A stretch of DNA of 64,000 nt from Prostheceraeus crozeri (GCA_907163375.1 CAJQUW010007083.1:62001-126000), one strand, 5' to 3'; counted from the first letter of the stretch, positions 23,282 through 36,113 are shown. Numbers and translations: made by a program. The notes: generated by a model not told the origin, from the sequence alone.

Positions 23282-24024
23282 CAGGGGCGGTCCGTAATTA
23301 GACGCGGGGTATTCAGTGAATACCCACTAGTTTTCTCGAAAAAATCACAAATTATCCTTCAACTGTTGAAAACTAATTCTGTGAAGCACAGCTGATTGCT
23401 TTCTCTGAGCTTCCCGAGATGATCTATATTTAGTCGGCTGAAAGCTAACTCTCTTTGGGCTGAAAGCGACGTCTGATGGTGAATCTCGTTTAGTTAGGCA
23501 GCTGCCTAACTATGTTCACAGCAGTTCACAGTTGCCAATTCAATTCGAGCTAGTTCAACGTCAAATCAGAATGCCACCTCTCTCACGCGAAGACAATGTT
23601 CGTAAACGCGCTGCTGCTTACAGCGTCCCACTATGAGGCGAGAGTTTAACAAGCGTTAATTGATGATGTCGACTTACAATTATGCTTGCAATGCTGTGAT
23701 TGCTTGAACGCACTAAAATATCCGAATATCGATGAAGCCTCCTAGGAGAGATAGAGCAGAAGCTATAACAGATTCCCTTTCTGTGTCAACCCTTCACTCA
23801 TAATGATCGTGTACTCGTAGTTGCATGAAAATGGCTGAAGCAGCTGATGGTAGTGATGGTAGGCTCAATGAAGTTGATTATATTTTAAGTAAGTCATCAA
23901 TATCATTCAATGATATTGAATGTTAAGGGAAAGTATAGGGGGCCTATAGTTTGAGACCCGGCTCTACAAAATGCAGCTCAAAATAAAGTGAATACCCTAT
24001 CTGAAAACTCACCGCACGCCCCTG
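23282..24024. mobile_element. hAT-type non-autonomous element with CAGGGGCG ends
   Basis: The left terminus CAGGGGCGG and the inverted right terminus CAGGGGCGTGCGG are flanked by GTCAAAAG and GTCAAATG (8 bp, one mismatch). CAGGG-type ends are classical for hAT. A GGGTATTCA word lies near both ends in inverted orientation. The 743-bp interior encodes no transposase, so it is probably a deletion derivative of a larger element. Confidence 0.85.
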
Positions 24025-24032
24025 GTCAAATG

Positions 24033-24852
24033 TTGCCCCCTCCCCAATGATAGGAAATAGTCTTGGTGGACTTGAGACATCGACCTCTGGCATTCTAGAC
24101 GAACTGAGCTAGCGACGAGCAGCAGTATGACACAAGTCTTCAATTCAAGAATCTGCGTAATCCAATCAAATCTCGTCATCCCTCAAGTCAAGCTTACAAT
24201 GCCGAGATATCAGTAAATCATAGCCAGCATTATAGCTCATTTACACCAATGGTAGAATAGCGGACATTCATCGTTAAGGATTGCTCTGAACACCTCTAAA
24301 AATGTCTTATCGAATTTGATGTACGTTGGAAGAAAGCTGACAGCCACCTCATCCCAACTGGTTTTCTTCGTTGTACACTTGGCATCAAATGTCTGTTAAC
24401 CAAACACAAGGCAAATACGTCAACTGCAGGGCGAGTTTCCTCAAGGAACACATTGAGGCACATCCTATGTCTGCTATGAAGCTGCGCATTTGCAGGTTTC
24501 TGTCGAGTATCTCATACCAAGCAGTTCTGCTCTAATCTCAGTACTCCTCATTTGGTCGACCTAAGCGCAAGACGTGGTATTTTATTATTCATCGACTGTT
24601 AGATTCCTTGGCTTTTACACAGCATATGTTAGTATTACATTACTGTCCTTGGTTTTTTGCACTTGGATATTCTCAGTCACAGCAAATTTATGATTCAATA
24701 TAGTCCTCTTCAATCATAAACTTATCTCCCACAAAATTCAATGAGCAGCACGATTTCTTTGTAATGGATAGAGAGAGAGAGGCAAAGATAATCACCATTA
24801 AGCATAGAAGTAGATGATAACTGACTTTCTACGGTATGCACTATGATATGAA
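24033..24852. other. No recognisable gene
   Basis: Unassigned AT-rich sequence; nothing beyond a short GA run near 24772. Confidence 0.5.
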
Positions 24853-25031
24853 AAAAGCATGTTGATAAAAGTGCATGTACACGTGCAGCTTTATTGCTGA
24901 AAAGCATGTTGATAGAGGTGCGTTTACACGTGCAACTTTATTTGCTGAAAAGCATGTTGATAAAGGTGCGTTTACACGTGCAGCTGTATTGCTGAAAAGC
25001 GTGTTGATAAAGGTGCGCTTACACGTACACT
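24853..25031. repeat. 47-48-bp tandem repeat, four units
   Basis: AGC(A/G)TGTTGATA recurs at 24856, 24903, 24951 and 24998. Each unit contains ACACGTGCA or a close variant. Confidence 0.9.
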
Positions 25032-26602
25032 CTTCAGACCTTTAACATGATTGAAAAGTGAAGTCTTAGAATCACTGAAGACAATGGCACAGAATTAAAT
25101 GAAACAGTGAATAATCTTTTGTCTCCATCAAACATATTCGGATCTCATAGGAAGCTCATGAACTACAGATATTTGAATATAAGTATATGTCTTCAGATTT
25201 TAGAAACTACGGAGCACAGAAGTCAAAAATATTTGAATATGGCATTGTTAGCATCAGGTTATAATCTTAACATGTAGAAACTATGAGGCAGAATCCGAAA
25301 AGAAGTGCCTCAAAGGTCAAGTTGAAAATAAGATCATAAAGTGTCCGGGTACTTCAGCTACATATGACTGTTATCTACAATTTATTGCCAGCATAAACAA
25401 GTTGATGCAAATGATTGACACATTCGGCAAAATCAAGCGCCAAAAGTATTGTCGTGTAATTTGCATGCAATTTTGAGCAAGGTGGTCGCCAACCACAGCA
25501 GCATTCGCAATTGAGTTCCATGTGGAAAAATGATTTCAGAAATTGAATGAAACGAAGACTGAAGACTAGAGTTTGATAAAAATCATTCAAGAATTTGGAT
25601 TCCGTGAACCCTGAGGACTTCTATGTCTATGAGTGGCTACAAATGACATGAAGGATGTCAATCTACTGAGACTTAGTGTGCAAGCCACTATTGTTTAGAG
25701 TTCACCATCATATAGCGACACCATAATGCATTAAGTCTAATTTCATGAACTCCAGAAGCATTATTCACTTCCCTGCAAGTGCATTTCCATCAAAGAAGAG
25801 TTGTGAATATTTCAGCAATATGTTTCCTAATTTAATCATTCCCACCAAATGAAGATAAAATGAACTTTTACAATTTTTCACAAAGTTGTCGCTATACTGC
25901 GAGTAATTCTATAAGTTCATGTCTTCGTCTTATTCATTTTCTAATATGTTTTAATGCACTTCAAATCATCAACAACGTCCTCATTCTAATTAATGTGTTT
26001 ACATTTCACTATTTTACAGAAAAATGTAGCATTATTTGAAACTCTTAAATCCGATTAGAATTTTTATTTTCAATATACTCACAATCATTACTGAAACGTT
26101 CCAGCACTTTCAGCAATGTCATCTATTTCATCACTTCAATAGATTGAGCAGCCTCTGACTTCTGCATAAGTTGATACATTATTGCTCTTTGAATAAACAA
26201 ATATCCGAATTTAGTGTAGACCTACTTTCAATACCCTGAGATTCTCCACTCAAATGACCTGTTGCATAAAGTCCTCGCAAAGTAGCGGGAAAATGAGATG
26301 TGAGATAGCCTCTTATGATACAAGATTCTACATAAATTATGCATGTATAAATAGTTGTTTGAATAAGGTCATTTTAATATTGACGCATGATGCACTATTA
26401 GCACAAAACGCCCTAATGTAAAATTTAAAACTAAAGAATAGTCGAATTTTCTTGCATGAGTTTCAGTGCTTTTTGATGCCTATAGTTGGCATTGTGAAAA
26501 AGAATTGACAAATAGAACTAATGATTTGTGTTCCAAGAGATTTTCTTGAAGCTTTTACAATGCTCCATTTTTTGTGCCAACCGCTCTGAATATTGTTATA
26601 AT
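25032..26602. other. No recognisable gene
   Basis: AT-rich sequence without a supported feature. Confidence 0.5.
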
Positions 26603-26610
26603 GTAGGAAG

Positions 26611-27755
26611 CAGAGATGTAACCGGTCCGGAATATTCCAGACCGGCACCGGTATACCGGCGTCCGGCAGTGGACCGACGACCGGCATTGGACCGGCGACC
26701 GGATCTTTCGATGAATATATAGAGTTAAACATTGTTGCCTATAACTTGATACCGCATAAGATTACAAGCGAATAGGCCTATCGTGAGGTCAGTTATGGAG
26801 GCTGTAGGCCGAAACCTGATGTGCGAGCCTACTAGGCTATCGGCTCATAGAGAAGACTAAGCATAAGATTGATGTATAGCTGTAGGTAGGCATTAATATA
26901 ATGTACAGGCCTACGATGCACTATATTTAGGCCTTTATATATAGGCCCATCTTGTACCAGATAGGTCCTTTATAGTAGGCTAGACCTGCCTGTTATATGC
27001 TTAGCAGGCCCTAGCTACATGTTAGAATGTTACAATTCCTAGCCTAGGCTAGGAACACTTAATTTGATTTTGTCTAGAGCTAGGTTTATGCAGCATCATC
27101 TATTGAACGTACCTTTGTAACATTTTACGACAACAAGCTAGAGATTTAGAAGGACACGACGGTGGCGGTACTCTGCATGATTTTGTTTTACATAGACGTA
27201 TGGCAAAATGTAGTCTAAGCTTAGTTATCAGATTAAAATCCTTCAGTTCCCCATGCGCTACACCTAATGGAAAGAGACATAGGTGATTACATTTTTATAT
27301 GTTAATTTTTCACAACAATTAAAAGTTCTAGAATTTCATTGGCAGTGCAATGGGAAAAAATAAGCTGGAAGGGCCTAACTAAGTCAAAAGATGCCTAGCA
27401 CCGAGAAACAGCCACTGTTACCTGAGAAGATCGCGCGCCTTGCTGGTGAAAGTACGTGATCAAGTCATCCATCATCGAACGGGAAAGTGCGTACCGGATA
27501 GATATCAGAATTGCCTGCACGGAAGTTTTCACGCCTAGAGGAAAGCGAATACCGTATGTAAATGTGCCTTGAAAACGGCTGCTAAAATTAACAATTTACT
27601 GATTGACATGATGGATTCAACATGAAGGACACTTCCTCACATCATACCGGATGAAATTATGCCGATGTGACCGTCTCTGCCGGTATTGGCCGGTCTAATT
27701 TTTCAGACCGGACCGGCGACCTGCGCCGGTCTACCGGCGTCCGGTTACATCTCTG
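26611..27755. mobile_element. hAT-type non-autonomous element with CCGG-rich ends
   Basis: CAGAGATGTAACCGG termini in inverted orientation are flanked by a perfect 8-bp duplication GTAGGAAG (26603-26610 and 27756-27763). The outer 80-90 bp at each end are packed with ACCGG/CCGGT words (about 26620-26702 and 27685-27747), a subterminal repeat pattern that hAT transposases often bind. The 1.1-kb interior has no transposase frame. Confidence 0.92.
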
Positions 27756-27763
27756 GTAGGAAG

Positions 27764-28906
27764 CGCCCCTATTTCATTGATGAATAATCACTAAGATCCT
27801 TTTCTATTGAAATTAAGTTTTGTGTTATGTTTATGATAGACACTCGCCTGCGTCTTGTAGTGCAATTCATGGGCACAGAGATCTTCCTGCTATAATAGTG
27901 TACATTAAAGCGGAACCGTATGGACAAGGTTCATTTTGTTGTCTTCAGGGTAAAATTGTTTTCATCAAAGATTGTTTCATTAAAGATGGAAAAACAGCCA
28001 AAAGTGTAAGACTAAAAAAACTTTTTCTCAAAGATATATCATATGTGCGATATTCACCAGAATTGTGGAAATTGAGCCTAAGAAATGTAATCATGAATTG
28101 AGTAGGTATGAACCATGCCGGTGATGAGTTCCACTGTCTGCTCCCTCTCTACACTCGAATTGATCTAATAACTTGTTGTCTTCAACCAAGATGCACTCCT
28201 GTATTCTGGCATACCACGTCAAAAGTGATTAACATCAACTTAGAGTGATCGGCAATTTCATTATACCAACAGTAATCAAATTTCCATCTAACGCCTTCTC
28301 ATCGCTCACATTGAGTTCGTTGAGTACTCGGAATTGCGCAATTGAGTCTTTCTGTTGACAGTTATTCTCATATCGACAGGCCGAGTGCCGACATGGGTCT
28401 GTGAACAAATTATAGTTCTAGACACAGCCGTTCACTCTTTATGGAAAGAAATAGAGAAAAGAAGAGATGCTTTTGTTCGACGTAATTTGATGTTATACAT
28501 ATCTAGGAGAGCCAAGTGATTTGCTGACTTACTACCGCTTATATCAACCTTCTTCAGAAAACTAAATAGCAAGGAATCAATTTTCAACATTTCTTCGATG
28601 ATGGTGTAAGAGGAAGCTTGAGCTGGGGATATGTTCTAAATGGAGAGCAGCAATAGGAAGCTTTGGGATAGTTGAGGTATAAGCTTTTTAACACGTATGC
28701 TGGATGACTGGCGTTTGATTCATGGGGACTTTCGACAGAAGAAGATCAACAACATGATATTTCACATGTTTCAAGAATTCAATATTGTATTGATATTCTT
28801 CAACCAATGTGTTGACCAAAAGTGTGGATGATTGAATGCATCTCTGTCAAAGTACCATTTTTGCACCACTCACAGTAAATAAAGGGATTTTTTTTTCTTA
28901 GAGAAG
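27764..28906. other. No recognisable gene
   Basis: A 93-codon frame at 27820-28101 shows no family resemblance. Otherwise AT-rich spacer. Confidence 0.45.
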
Positions 28907-28914
28907 GATATTTC

Positions 28915-29510
28915 CACAGAATTAAATATATCGTTTATCTGCTTCGGTTTGCTAGAAGTGTGATTAATACGAAATGGACGGCACATTGAGGAACCTATTA
29001 AGTGGGCAAAAAGGAATTCCTAATACCTTACAGAGATAGGAAAAAAGTCATGCGTCACTTGCGGATTAATGTGAGTTCCAGCAAAGTGCTTCGATTGCCA
29101 AAATTCCTTCAGATTCGAAGAATTCAGATCATTGCGGACAAGTTTTCTCCATAATGTTGGCCCTTCCGATCATTATTAAAGAAAGTAGCAGGCGTACGAA
29201 AATTAGTTCACTTGATGATCCTCTCGGCATTGCTCACTGTATAGTGCATACATTGAATCGAAGCCAGACATCGATGTGTGTTTTGGCGTGTGCGAAGTGA
29301 TATCACAGCACGCACGCATCTCTCACTGACTCTGGTGTCCTCTGCTGACAGCTTATTGTTTGCCATTTCCAACAGCAAGCGATACACGAATTATCCATTC
29401 GAGAAGGAGCAAGTTGTCTAATTCTGTGATGTGCCATTTCGATATTAAGGTTGCATACAATTCTTCCTTTCTAGGAAACCGAAGCGCGCGCAGATGAATC
29501 TAATTCTGTG
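28915..29510 (-). mobile_element. hAT-type MITE family 1, diverged copy 3
   Basis: The left terminus is CACAGAATTA and the right inverted terminus CACAGAATTAGA, with a perfect 8-bp duplication GATATTTC. About half of the interior matches the other copies; 29210-29420 is unrelated and contains a second TCTAATTCTGTG end-like word. This suggests an older subfamily or a composite. Confidence 0.88.
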
Positions 29511-29518
29511 GATATTTC

Positions 29519-30860
29519 ATTTTTCAGTACAGTATTCCCTCTTTTGTAAGCCCATGGAGGGTGGGCCTGAATAGTAGCGAGGCGCCCATTAGAAGTGGGA
29601 CTTGTAAGCTATTTTCAGAACTGTTGCCATTGTCATGAGAGGTCATTACAGAGAATGTGAAACACAGATATGTAAAAAGATGAGTCGCTGCCCAGAAATC
29701 CATTTTTAAGTTGAAAATCGATTTTTTAAAACAGTCATAGGTGAAATTCTATTTGAAATGAAGAAATGCTTATATTAATTTTAAAACTTTGAATCGCGGT
29801 GTCATCAGTGTCATTTTCATAAAAACACGTGTATGCCGATGACTTATAAGTATGTGCATCGGCACATCATAATATGAGTGGCAAAAATTGTTAGTCAATG
29901 TAAATAACGTCCATAAAACATCATGGTAGCACAAGTACTAAAAGGAACTTAACCTATTCATGTTCACTTTTCTCTTTTATTGAACAAATAAACACTATTA
30001 GACTTTTCTTTGAATAAGATCACAAATTAAATGAGATACAACATTGGAAGAAATAGCACATGTTGTTAATGTTTCTCGCAATTCAACTTTTTACTCTACA
30101 ATGAAATCAGTTGAACCAACAGACTAAACATAATACAAGCAGTCATTCAATTACTAATTTGTAATTCTCATTGATAAATCAAGCGATTATATTCGCCGTT
30201 TCGGGCTGAGGGTATTCGGGCCCGGCCCGGTTCCAGCTTTGATTAGCCGGGGCCGCGTTACATTCCTACGTTGCCGTCAATCGCAATGACATTTCCTTTA
30301 ATGATTGAATGGGAGACCTGCATCCTCAAGGTGTCAAGGTGACTGATGCTGAAGTCCCTGGAAGCATTGTAAGCTCATTTTGCAGCATCTTGGCGTCAGA
30401 GGTTAATAGAAAAGTGAATTTGTGGCCGCTCGACTGATTTCGTAATCGATTCGTAAATTTCTAAAGCCCCTTTTTGGTGTCTTCTATGAAATCTCAGACT
30501 CCAATCCTCTTGAGCGAAGAGTGACGTACGATTCATGACAGACGGCGATTAATGAGACAGCCTTATTTCCTAATGCGTTTTCCTAAATTTGATAAAAATA
30601 TTGACAGAAGGAGAACAATTCTTCCGTGGTGACAAGCTGAGGTGGAATACGTCTTTTGTTTTCGGAAAGATAATTTGTAAATGAAATGGACGAAGTGAAG
30701 GAGTTGTAACGAGTTTTAAAAACAGACGTGCAAATTGATGTTTTAATTAACTGATTCGTGACTTTACAAGAGACTTGTTGCGTTATCTTTTGTTGTCAGG
30801 TTGGTTTGAAAGCTATAAAATGTCTCATCTTTTCAAAACCAATTGTTTTTATGGAAATTT
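29519..30860. other. No recognisable gene
   Basis: AT-rich except for a short GC-rich patch at 30195-30265 with GGGCCCGGCCCGG, which recalls hAT-type subterminal sequence but has no partner end here. Confidence 0.45.
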
Positions 30861-30872
30861 TAGGGTAAACTC

Positions 30873-30981
30873 GGCTAATATGGACAATTTTACTTCCTCC
30901 TATCTTTCCCATATATTCTAACTCGGCTAATATGAACACCTAGTCCGGCTAATATGAACAGTACTTGGGGTAATATGGACA
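30873..30981 (+). repeat. Left subterminal iterons of the pogo-type element
   Basis: Four direct copies of (G)GCTAATATGRACA or its GGGTAATATGGACA variant at 30873, 30925, 30947 and 30968. They are probable transposase-binding sites, by inference. Confidence 0.75.
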
Positions 30982-31253
30982 TCAGTTTAAACCTCAATAA
31001 TGGATACAATTCGATGTATTTAGACATCTTATGTATTTTTACATACACAGCTTGATCAAATAAATGATTAAAAATATAAATTTCCAATAACTTGATATTA
31101 AGAATAATTAACTACAAATATCAAAGCAATCACTTGTTCCACGAGAATACACAAATGAAAAACAATCTACATGTACAACTTCGATGAAACATTTATGAAA
31201 TCGATGAATAAGCAATAAGCATTTGTGTCATGTAACAACAGAGTCAAATATTA

Positions 31254-32872
31254 TCATGAGTTCAAGAGTCCAATCACGCGATCCACACAGGTCATGCAGA
31301 AAAATACGCCGACTGTGCATTTTCCACAATCTTCATGGGTCCACGCTTTGCACTCCATGCATTGAAGCCATTCACGGTTTTTGCTTTCAGAACAAGTGAC
31401 ACCACACTCTCTGCACAACCATTGTCTTTTCACCGCTACTGATTTTGAATTCAACGGTTCGCTATTTTGGTGATGCTTGTTCGAACCTAATAGGCCGACT
31501 TTTGGTTTGGTCATCCGCTCAAAGGCAGCTAATGCTGCCTTCCTATTGGAGTTTATGCTAGGCACTAGTTCACTGAATGAGACACTTGATGATTTTGGAA
31601 ATCTATCAGTAGGATTACTACTACTACACGGAATATTTGTGCAGTAACCTACGCCACTAGATGACTCACCAATACATAAGTAAGAACTCCCATTTTCAAA
31701 CACGATGCTATCATTAGGGTCCACCGATGATCTCTCTTCTTCGCTAGCCTCCTCATTATTTTCAATCACCTCACTAATGACTAGAATAGTCACTAATGAA
31801 TAGAGCCATTGTTTCTGTTCGTGTCTTCCGACAGTGATATGGATATCAAGAATGCATTTTCTGAAATCACGACCATGTCAAGTGGACACAGTCCCGATTT
31901 CTTGAATCCAGTCAATGCATTTTTTGGAGTAACAGCTACTTTCCATGCATCCGAAAAAAGTTTTTCGAACTCTGGCCTGGAAATGACTGCTACTGGATTT
32001 GAAATCATAAATTGATGGCATCTTTCACGCCATGATCTTTTAAATGTGCCAAAGACGCCAACGTCGAGGGGTTGAAGGTAATGTGATGTATGGGAGGGAA
32101 ACGCAATGAGTTCTACGTTATGAGAGACTGACTCTTTGAACAATTCTACGCTTTCATGGCTTCTATGGCCATCCACGAACAAAATGACTTTTTCCTCGCA
32201 GCTTCTTACAGATTTTAAGAACTGCAGAAAGTGTCAGAACCAAAGAAGAAAAATGTCCTTGTCAATCCAACCTGACTTGGACATAGCAACAATAGTCCCA
32301 GCTGGTAGAGACCCTAGTGCCTTTGGATTCGGCTTTCTCTTGCCTTTAAGTATTACTATTGGTGGTACAAAACTGCCATCTGCACTGCAGCATGCTACAG
32401 TCGTATTATTTGATCCTCTCTATGCTGTAGTTAGTGCCTGTACTGATCTAGTGCATTTCATTGCAATAACTTTCCCTCCCTGAGGAACAATTTGCAGGCC
32501 AGTTTCATCTACATTAAAAAGCCTACTCGGAACATCCTTTAATAAATTGTTAGAAGAGAGTAGTTCATCCACTTGTGAGAAGAATTCCTGAATTCTCGAT
32601 TTTTCCATTCCAAGAGGCCTGGCTCGACTTAAGTTCTCTGGTATTCTTAAACACAGTTCGGGATGGCGGCGTCGGAAGGAGCACCACCAATCCCAACCAG
32701 CCCTCTGTGTATCATCATTTAAATTTTTTGGAATTTGATTAATTCTGCAGTAACTGTAAACAATTTGTCTCGCGTTCTCAACACTAAGAGGAAAACTTCG
32801 TTTCTGCCTATCTATCATCATATCAGATAGCTCACGCTCTTGTGAATCGCTGAGAGTAGTTGGCCGTCCCAA
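31254..32872 (-). pseudogene. pogo/Tigger-type transposase with PHD-like C-terminal finger
   Basis: Reading from 32872, the protein begins GRPTTLSDSQEREL, the CENP-B-type helix-turn-helix entry. It continues to PENLSRARPLGM and the first catalytic Asp in FNVDETGL (residue 122). The same frame continues through two in-frame stops (near 32420 and about 32230) to the second Asp in FVDGHRSH and the third in QPLDVGVFG, a DDD triad. The frame then changes at about 31793. The last part (31254-31793) is acidic and ends in a C4-H-C3 PHD-like finger: CREC, CMEC, H-x2-C and CMTC. A possible 5' exon lies upstream at 33045-33154. Such transposases cut and paste at TA sites. This copy is broken at three places but keeps all catalytic Asp codons. 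Confidence 0.88.
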
Positions 32873-33044
32873 TTTTTTCTTTGCTGTAAAACCATTCAGC
32901 CACAGGCGACGGAGAGTTGATCAGGGCAAGCTCGACTGCATGCCGCTTAGCGATTTTCAACAAATGTATTTTTCTTAAGCCTACAACGAAAGAAAGAAGA
33001 TTAGATAGTGACTATGGTCAAAAGTTGTAGTTATGTGTGCTTAC

Positions 33045-33154
33045 CCAGAGCAGTGATTTATGCGTCACATTTAGAATTGCGGAATTCCGCATCAGCGTCC
33101 ATCATAGCACTTTTCATATTAGATTCATACCAGGTCTGTCGTTTTCGACCCATC
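33045..33154 (-). pseudogene. Possible first exon of the pogo-type transposase
   Basis: From an ATG at 33154 the minus strand encodes MGRKRQTWYESNMKSAM, closely like the MGRKR start of jerky/Tigger-type proteins. A GTAAGC donor follows at 33044, and a pyrimidine-rich TTGTAG acceptor at 32981-32982 would close a 64-nt intron. A stop lies in frame before the donor, so either the exon is decayed or the model is wrong. Confidence 0.4.
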
Positions 33155-33637
33155 TAAAATAGAATAATGACTTTTCATTACAAACAAAATAAAGAATACA
33201 ATTAGAAACTCTGAGTACTTCATTTTCTACATGTGTAGCCTATGACACTGATAACTCTTAATTAGACATGATACAGTAGGAATATGTACATGTAGCATGT
33301 GCAGGTTATGATCCTACATAGGCCTAGTTGTATATTGATTCTTTTCCGTAATAGGCCTGATTGTAATATAGAACAAATTGCGAGTCTATCATACATTATG
33401 TGATTATGTAGTATAATACTATTTAGCCAAGAATACTGGAAGTTATCATAGTTATTCTTTCAAGAAGAGAATACTTTCACTTGTTCAAGTTGCTCATATT
33501 GAACTACGTAGCTATATCGAACTATGCTCAACTGCAATTAAGGCGTGTAACGCACTATTCTGTATTTCAAAAAGCAAAAAGGTATTCTTTCATGACTGCA
33601 ATGTCTACTTGCTTGTTTGCAAGCGTGATTTATTACT

Positions 33638-34098
33638 GTTCATATTATCCTGATATAGTGTCCATATTTCTCAAGTACTGTGTTCTTATTACCCTGATGA
33701 ACTGTTCATATTACCCAGTGAACGTATTTTGTGTTTACAAGAGAATAAGATCAAATTTCCTACAGATCTATCATGATATGCAATATAGAAACAATTTGCA
33801 TTCTTTTGATATGATTTGCAAGATAAATCTGACTCACCTTCACTTCTGAACCGTCAGATGAAAATAAGCGCTTTCAGTCACATTGTTAACGCGATTTTGC
33901 TGACACAGCAGGTTGGCAATCAAAGTCCTCGTGGGAACGCCCAATAGCCAATCAAAAGTGAGATTGAGATGGTCAATGTGTGAACCAACGTCAGCTCTAA
34001 TATCCAACGAAGATAAATTGAGTATAGACCTTATCATCTGATCGCAAATTGCAGCTAAATTAAGAACTGTCCATATTGCCCTAATGTCCATATTAGCC
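33638..34098 (-). repeat. Right subterminal iterons of the pogo-type element
   Basis: Inverted TGTYCATATTA-type words near 33638, 33659, 33680, 33703, 34068 and 34085 mirror the left cluster, some with one or two changes. Confidence 0.65.
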
Positions 34099-34110
34099 GA
34101 GTTTACCCTA

Positions 34111-34424
34111 CAGATATTGTCCACTTTTGAGTGGACATAGAGATCCTACCCGAATACGAAATCCAAAGGCCAATAGGAAACTTGAAACCTGACCCTAAAA
34201 CCCGAAACCGAAACTCAAAAATGAAAATATCTACGGTTATTTTGGCAGAATCGTAGACATTCGAACAACAGATGTAATGTACTGAAATTGCAGTCATGGA
34301 AGTGATAGATTTAGCGGTTTTTTCAGGTTAGCAATCCTGACTAGAATGCAAATCCGCTGTGTTGCAAAGCAGCTGTTGGTTCAGAGCACCAATCTGTAGG
34401 TAAATGAGATTGCATCTTCATGGA
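34111..34424. other. No recognisable gene
   Basis: Short spacer between the pogo-type element and the minisatellite; nothing supported. Confidence 0.5.
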
Positions 34425-36113
34425 AGAGACCTCCCACCTCATGAAGGAGACCTCACACCCCTTTCAAAAGACCTCACACCCCTTGATATAGTCTTTGCTG
34501 CGCCGAGTGATAACTCACACACCTTGAAAGAGACCTCCCACCCCTTGATATAGTCTCTGACGCGCCGAGTGATACCTCACACCCCTTGAAAGAGACCTCA
34601 CACCCCTTGAAGGAGACCTCCCACCCCTTGATATAGACTTTGCTGCGCCGAGTGATACCTCACACCCCTTGAAAGAGACCTCACACCCCTTGAAGGAGAC
34701 CTCACACCCCTTGAAAGAGACCTCCCACTCCTTGATATAGACTTTGCTGCGCCGAGTGATAACTCACACACCTTGAAAGAAACCTCCCACCCCTTGATAT
34801 AGTCTCTGCCGCGCCGAGTGATATCTCACACCCCTTGAAAGAGACCTCACACCCCTTGAAAAAGACCTCACACCCCTTGAAGGATACCTCCCACTCCTTG
34901 CTATAGACTTTGCTGCGCCGAGTGATACCTCACACCCCTTGAAAGAGACCTCACACCCCTTGAAAAAGACCTCACACCCCTTGAAGGATACCTCCCACTC
35001 CTTGCTATAGACTTTGCTGCGCCGAGTGATACCTCACACCCCTTGAAAGAGACCTCCCACTCCTTGATATAGACTTTGCTGCGCCGAGTGATACCTCACA
35101 CCCCTTGAAGGAGACCTCACACCCCTTGAAAGACACCTCCCACTCCTTGATATAGACTTTGCTGCGCCGAGTGATACCTCACACCCCTTGAAAGAGACCT
35201 CACACCCCTTGAAGGAGACCTCACACCCCTTGAAGGATACCTCCCACTCCTTGCTATAGACTTTGCTGCGCCGAGTGATACCTCACACCCCTTGAAAGAG
35301 ACCTCACACCCGTTGAAGGAGACCTCACACTCCTTGAAAGAGACCTCTCACTCCTTGATATAGACTTTGCTGCGCCGAGTGATACCTCACACCCCTTGAA
35401 GGAGACCTCACACCCCTTGAAAGACACCTCCCACTCCTTGATATAGACTTTGCTGCGCCGAGTGATACCTCACACCCCTTGAAGGAGACCTCACACCCCT
35501 TGAAGGAGACCTCACACTCCTTGAAAGAGACCTCACACTCCTTGAAAGAGACCTCCCACTCCTTGATATAGACTTTGCTGCGCCGAGTGATACCTCACAC
35601 CCCTTGAAGGAGACCTCACACCCCTTGAAGGAGACCTCACACTCCTTGAAAGAGACCTCCCACTCCTTGATATAGACTTTGCTGCGCCGAGTGATACCTC
35701 ACACCCCTTGAAGGAGACCTCACACCCCTTGAAAGACACCTCCCACTCCTTGATATAGACTTTGCTGCGCCGAGTGATACCTCACACCCCTTGAAGGAGA
35801 CCTCCCACTCCTTGCTATAGACTTTGCTGCGCCGAGTGATACCTCACACCCCTTGAAGGAGACCTCACACCCCTTGAAGGAGACCTCCCACTCCTTGCTA
35901 TAGACTTTGCTGCGCCGAGTGATACCTCACACCCCTTGAAGGAGACCTCACACCCCTTGAAGGAGACCTCACACCCCTTGAAGGAGACCTCCCACTCCTT
36001 GCTATAGACTTTGCTGCGCCGAGTGATACCTCACACCCCTTGAAAAAGACCTCACATCCCTTGAAAGAGACCTCACACCCCGTGATATAGACTTTGCTTC
36101 ACCGAATGAGACC
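34425..36113. repeat. 21-bp minisatellite with regular 20-bp spacer monomers
   Basis: The basic unit is GAGACCTCACACCCCTTGAA plus A, 21 bp. A distinct 20-bp monomer TAGACTTTGCTGCGCCGAGT is interspersed. Successive spacers near 34501, 34563, 34646, 34750, 34812 and 34916 are 62, 83, 104, 62 and 104 bp apart, which is always 21n minus 1. This is higher-order structure: blocks of two to four 21-mers closed by one 20-mer. Short 7-residue-repeat frames on the minus strand are artefacts. Confidence 0.95.

Larger units (their letters stand above)
30863..34108 (-). mobile_element. pogo/Tigger-type DNA transposon with both ends
   Basis: A 3.25-kb element with matching inverted termini (GGGTAAACTCGGCTAATATG and its inverse) flanked by TA at 30861-30862 and 34109-34110. 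It carries a minus-strand transposase with a CENP-B-type DNA-binding region, a DDE_1 catalytic domain and a PHD-like finger. Arrays of a TAATATGRACA word sit inside both ends. The transposase frame is interrupted, so this copy is not autonomous. Confidence 0.93.

Noticed and set aside
26801-26830. Hammerhead candidate around GGCCGAAACCTGATG
   Set aside because: Core halves are in the wrong order with only one base between; no stems form.
30195-30265. CpG-island promoter
   Set aside because: Too short and isolated; resembles hAT subterminal GC-rich sequence more than a promoter.
33481-33849. 122-codon plus-strand membrane-like protein
   Set aside because: Lies inside the pogo-type element's 5' region, opposite to its transposase; hydrophobic residues come from AT-rich iterons.
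34425-36113. CRISPR-like array of repeats and spacers
   Set aside because: The spacers are themselves a repeated 20-bp monomer; it is a minisatellite.
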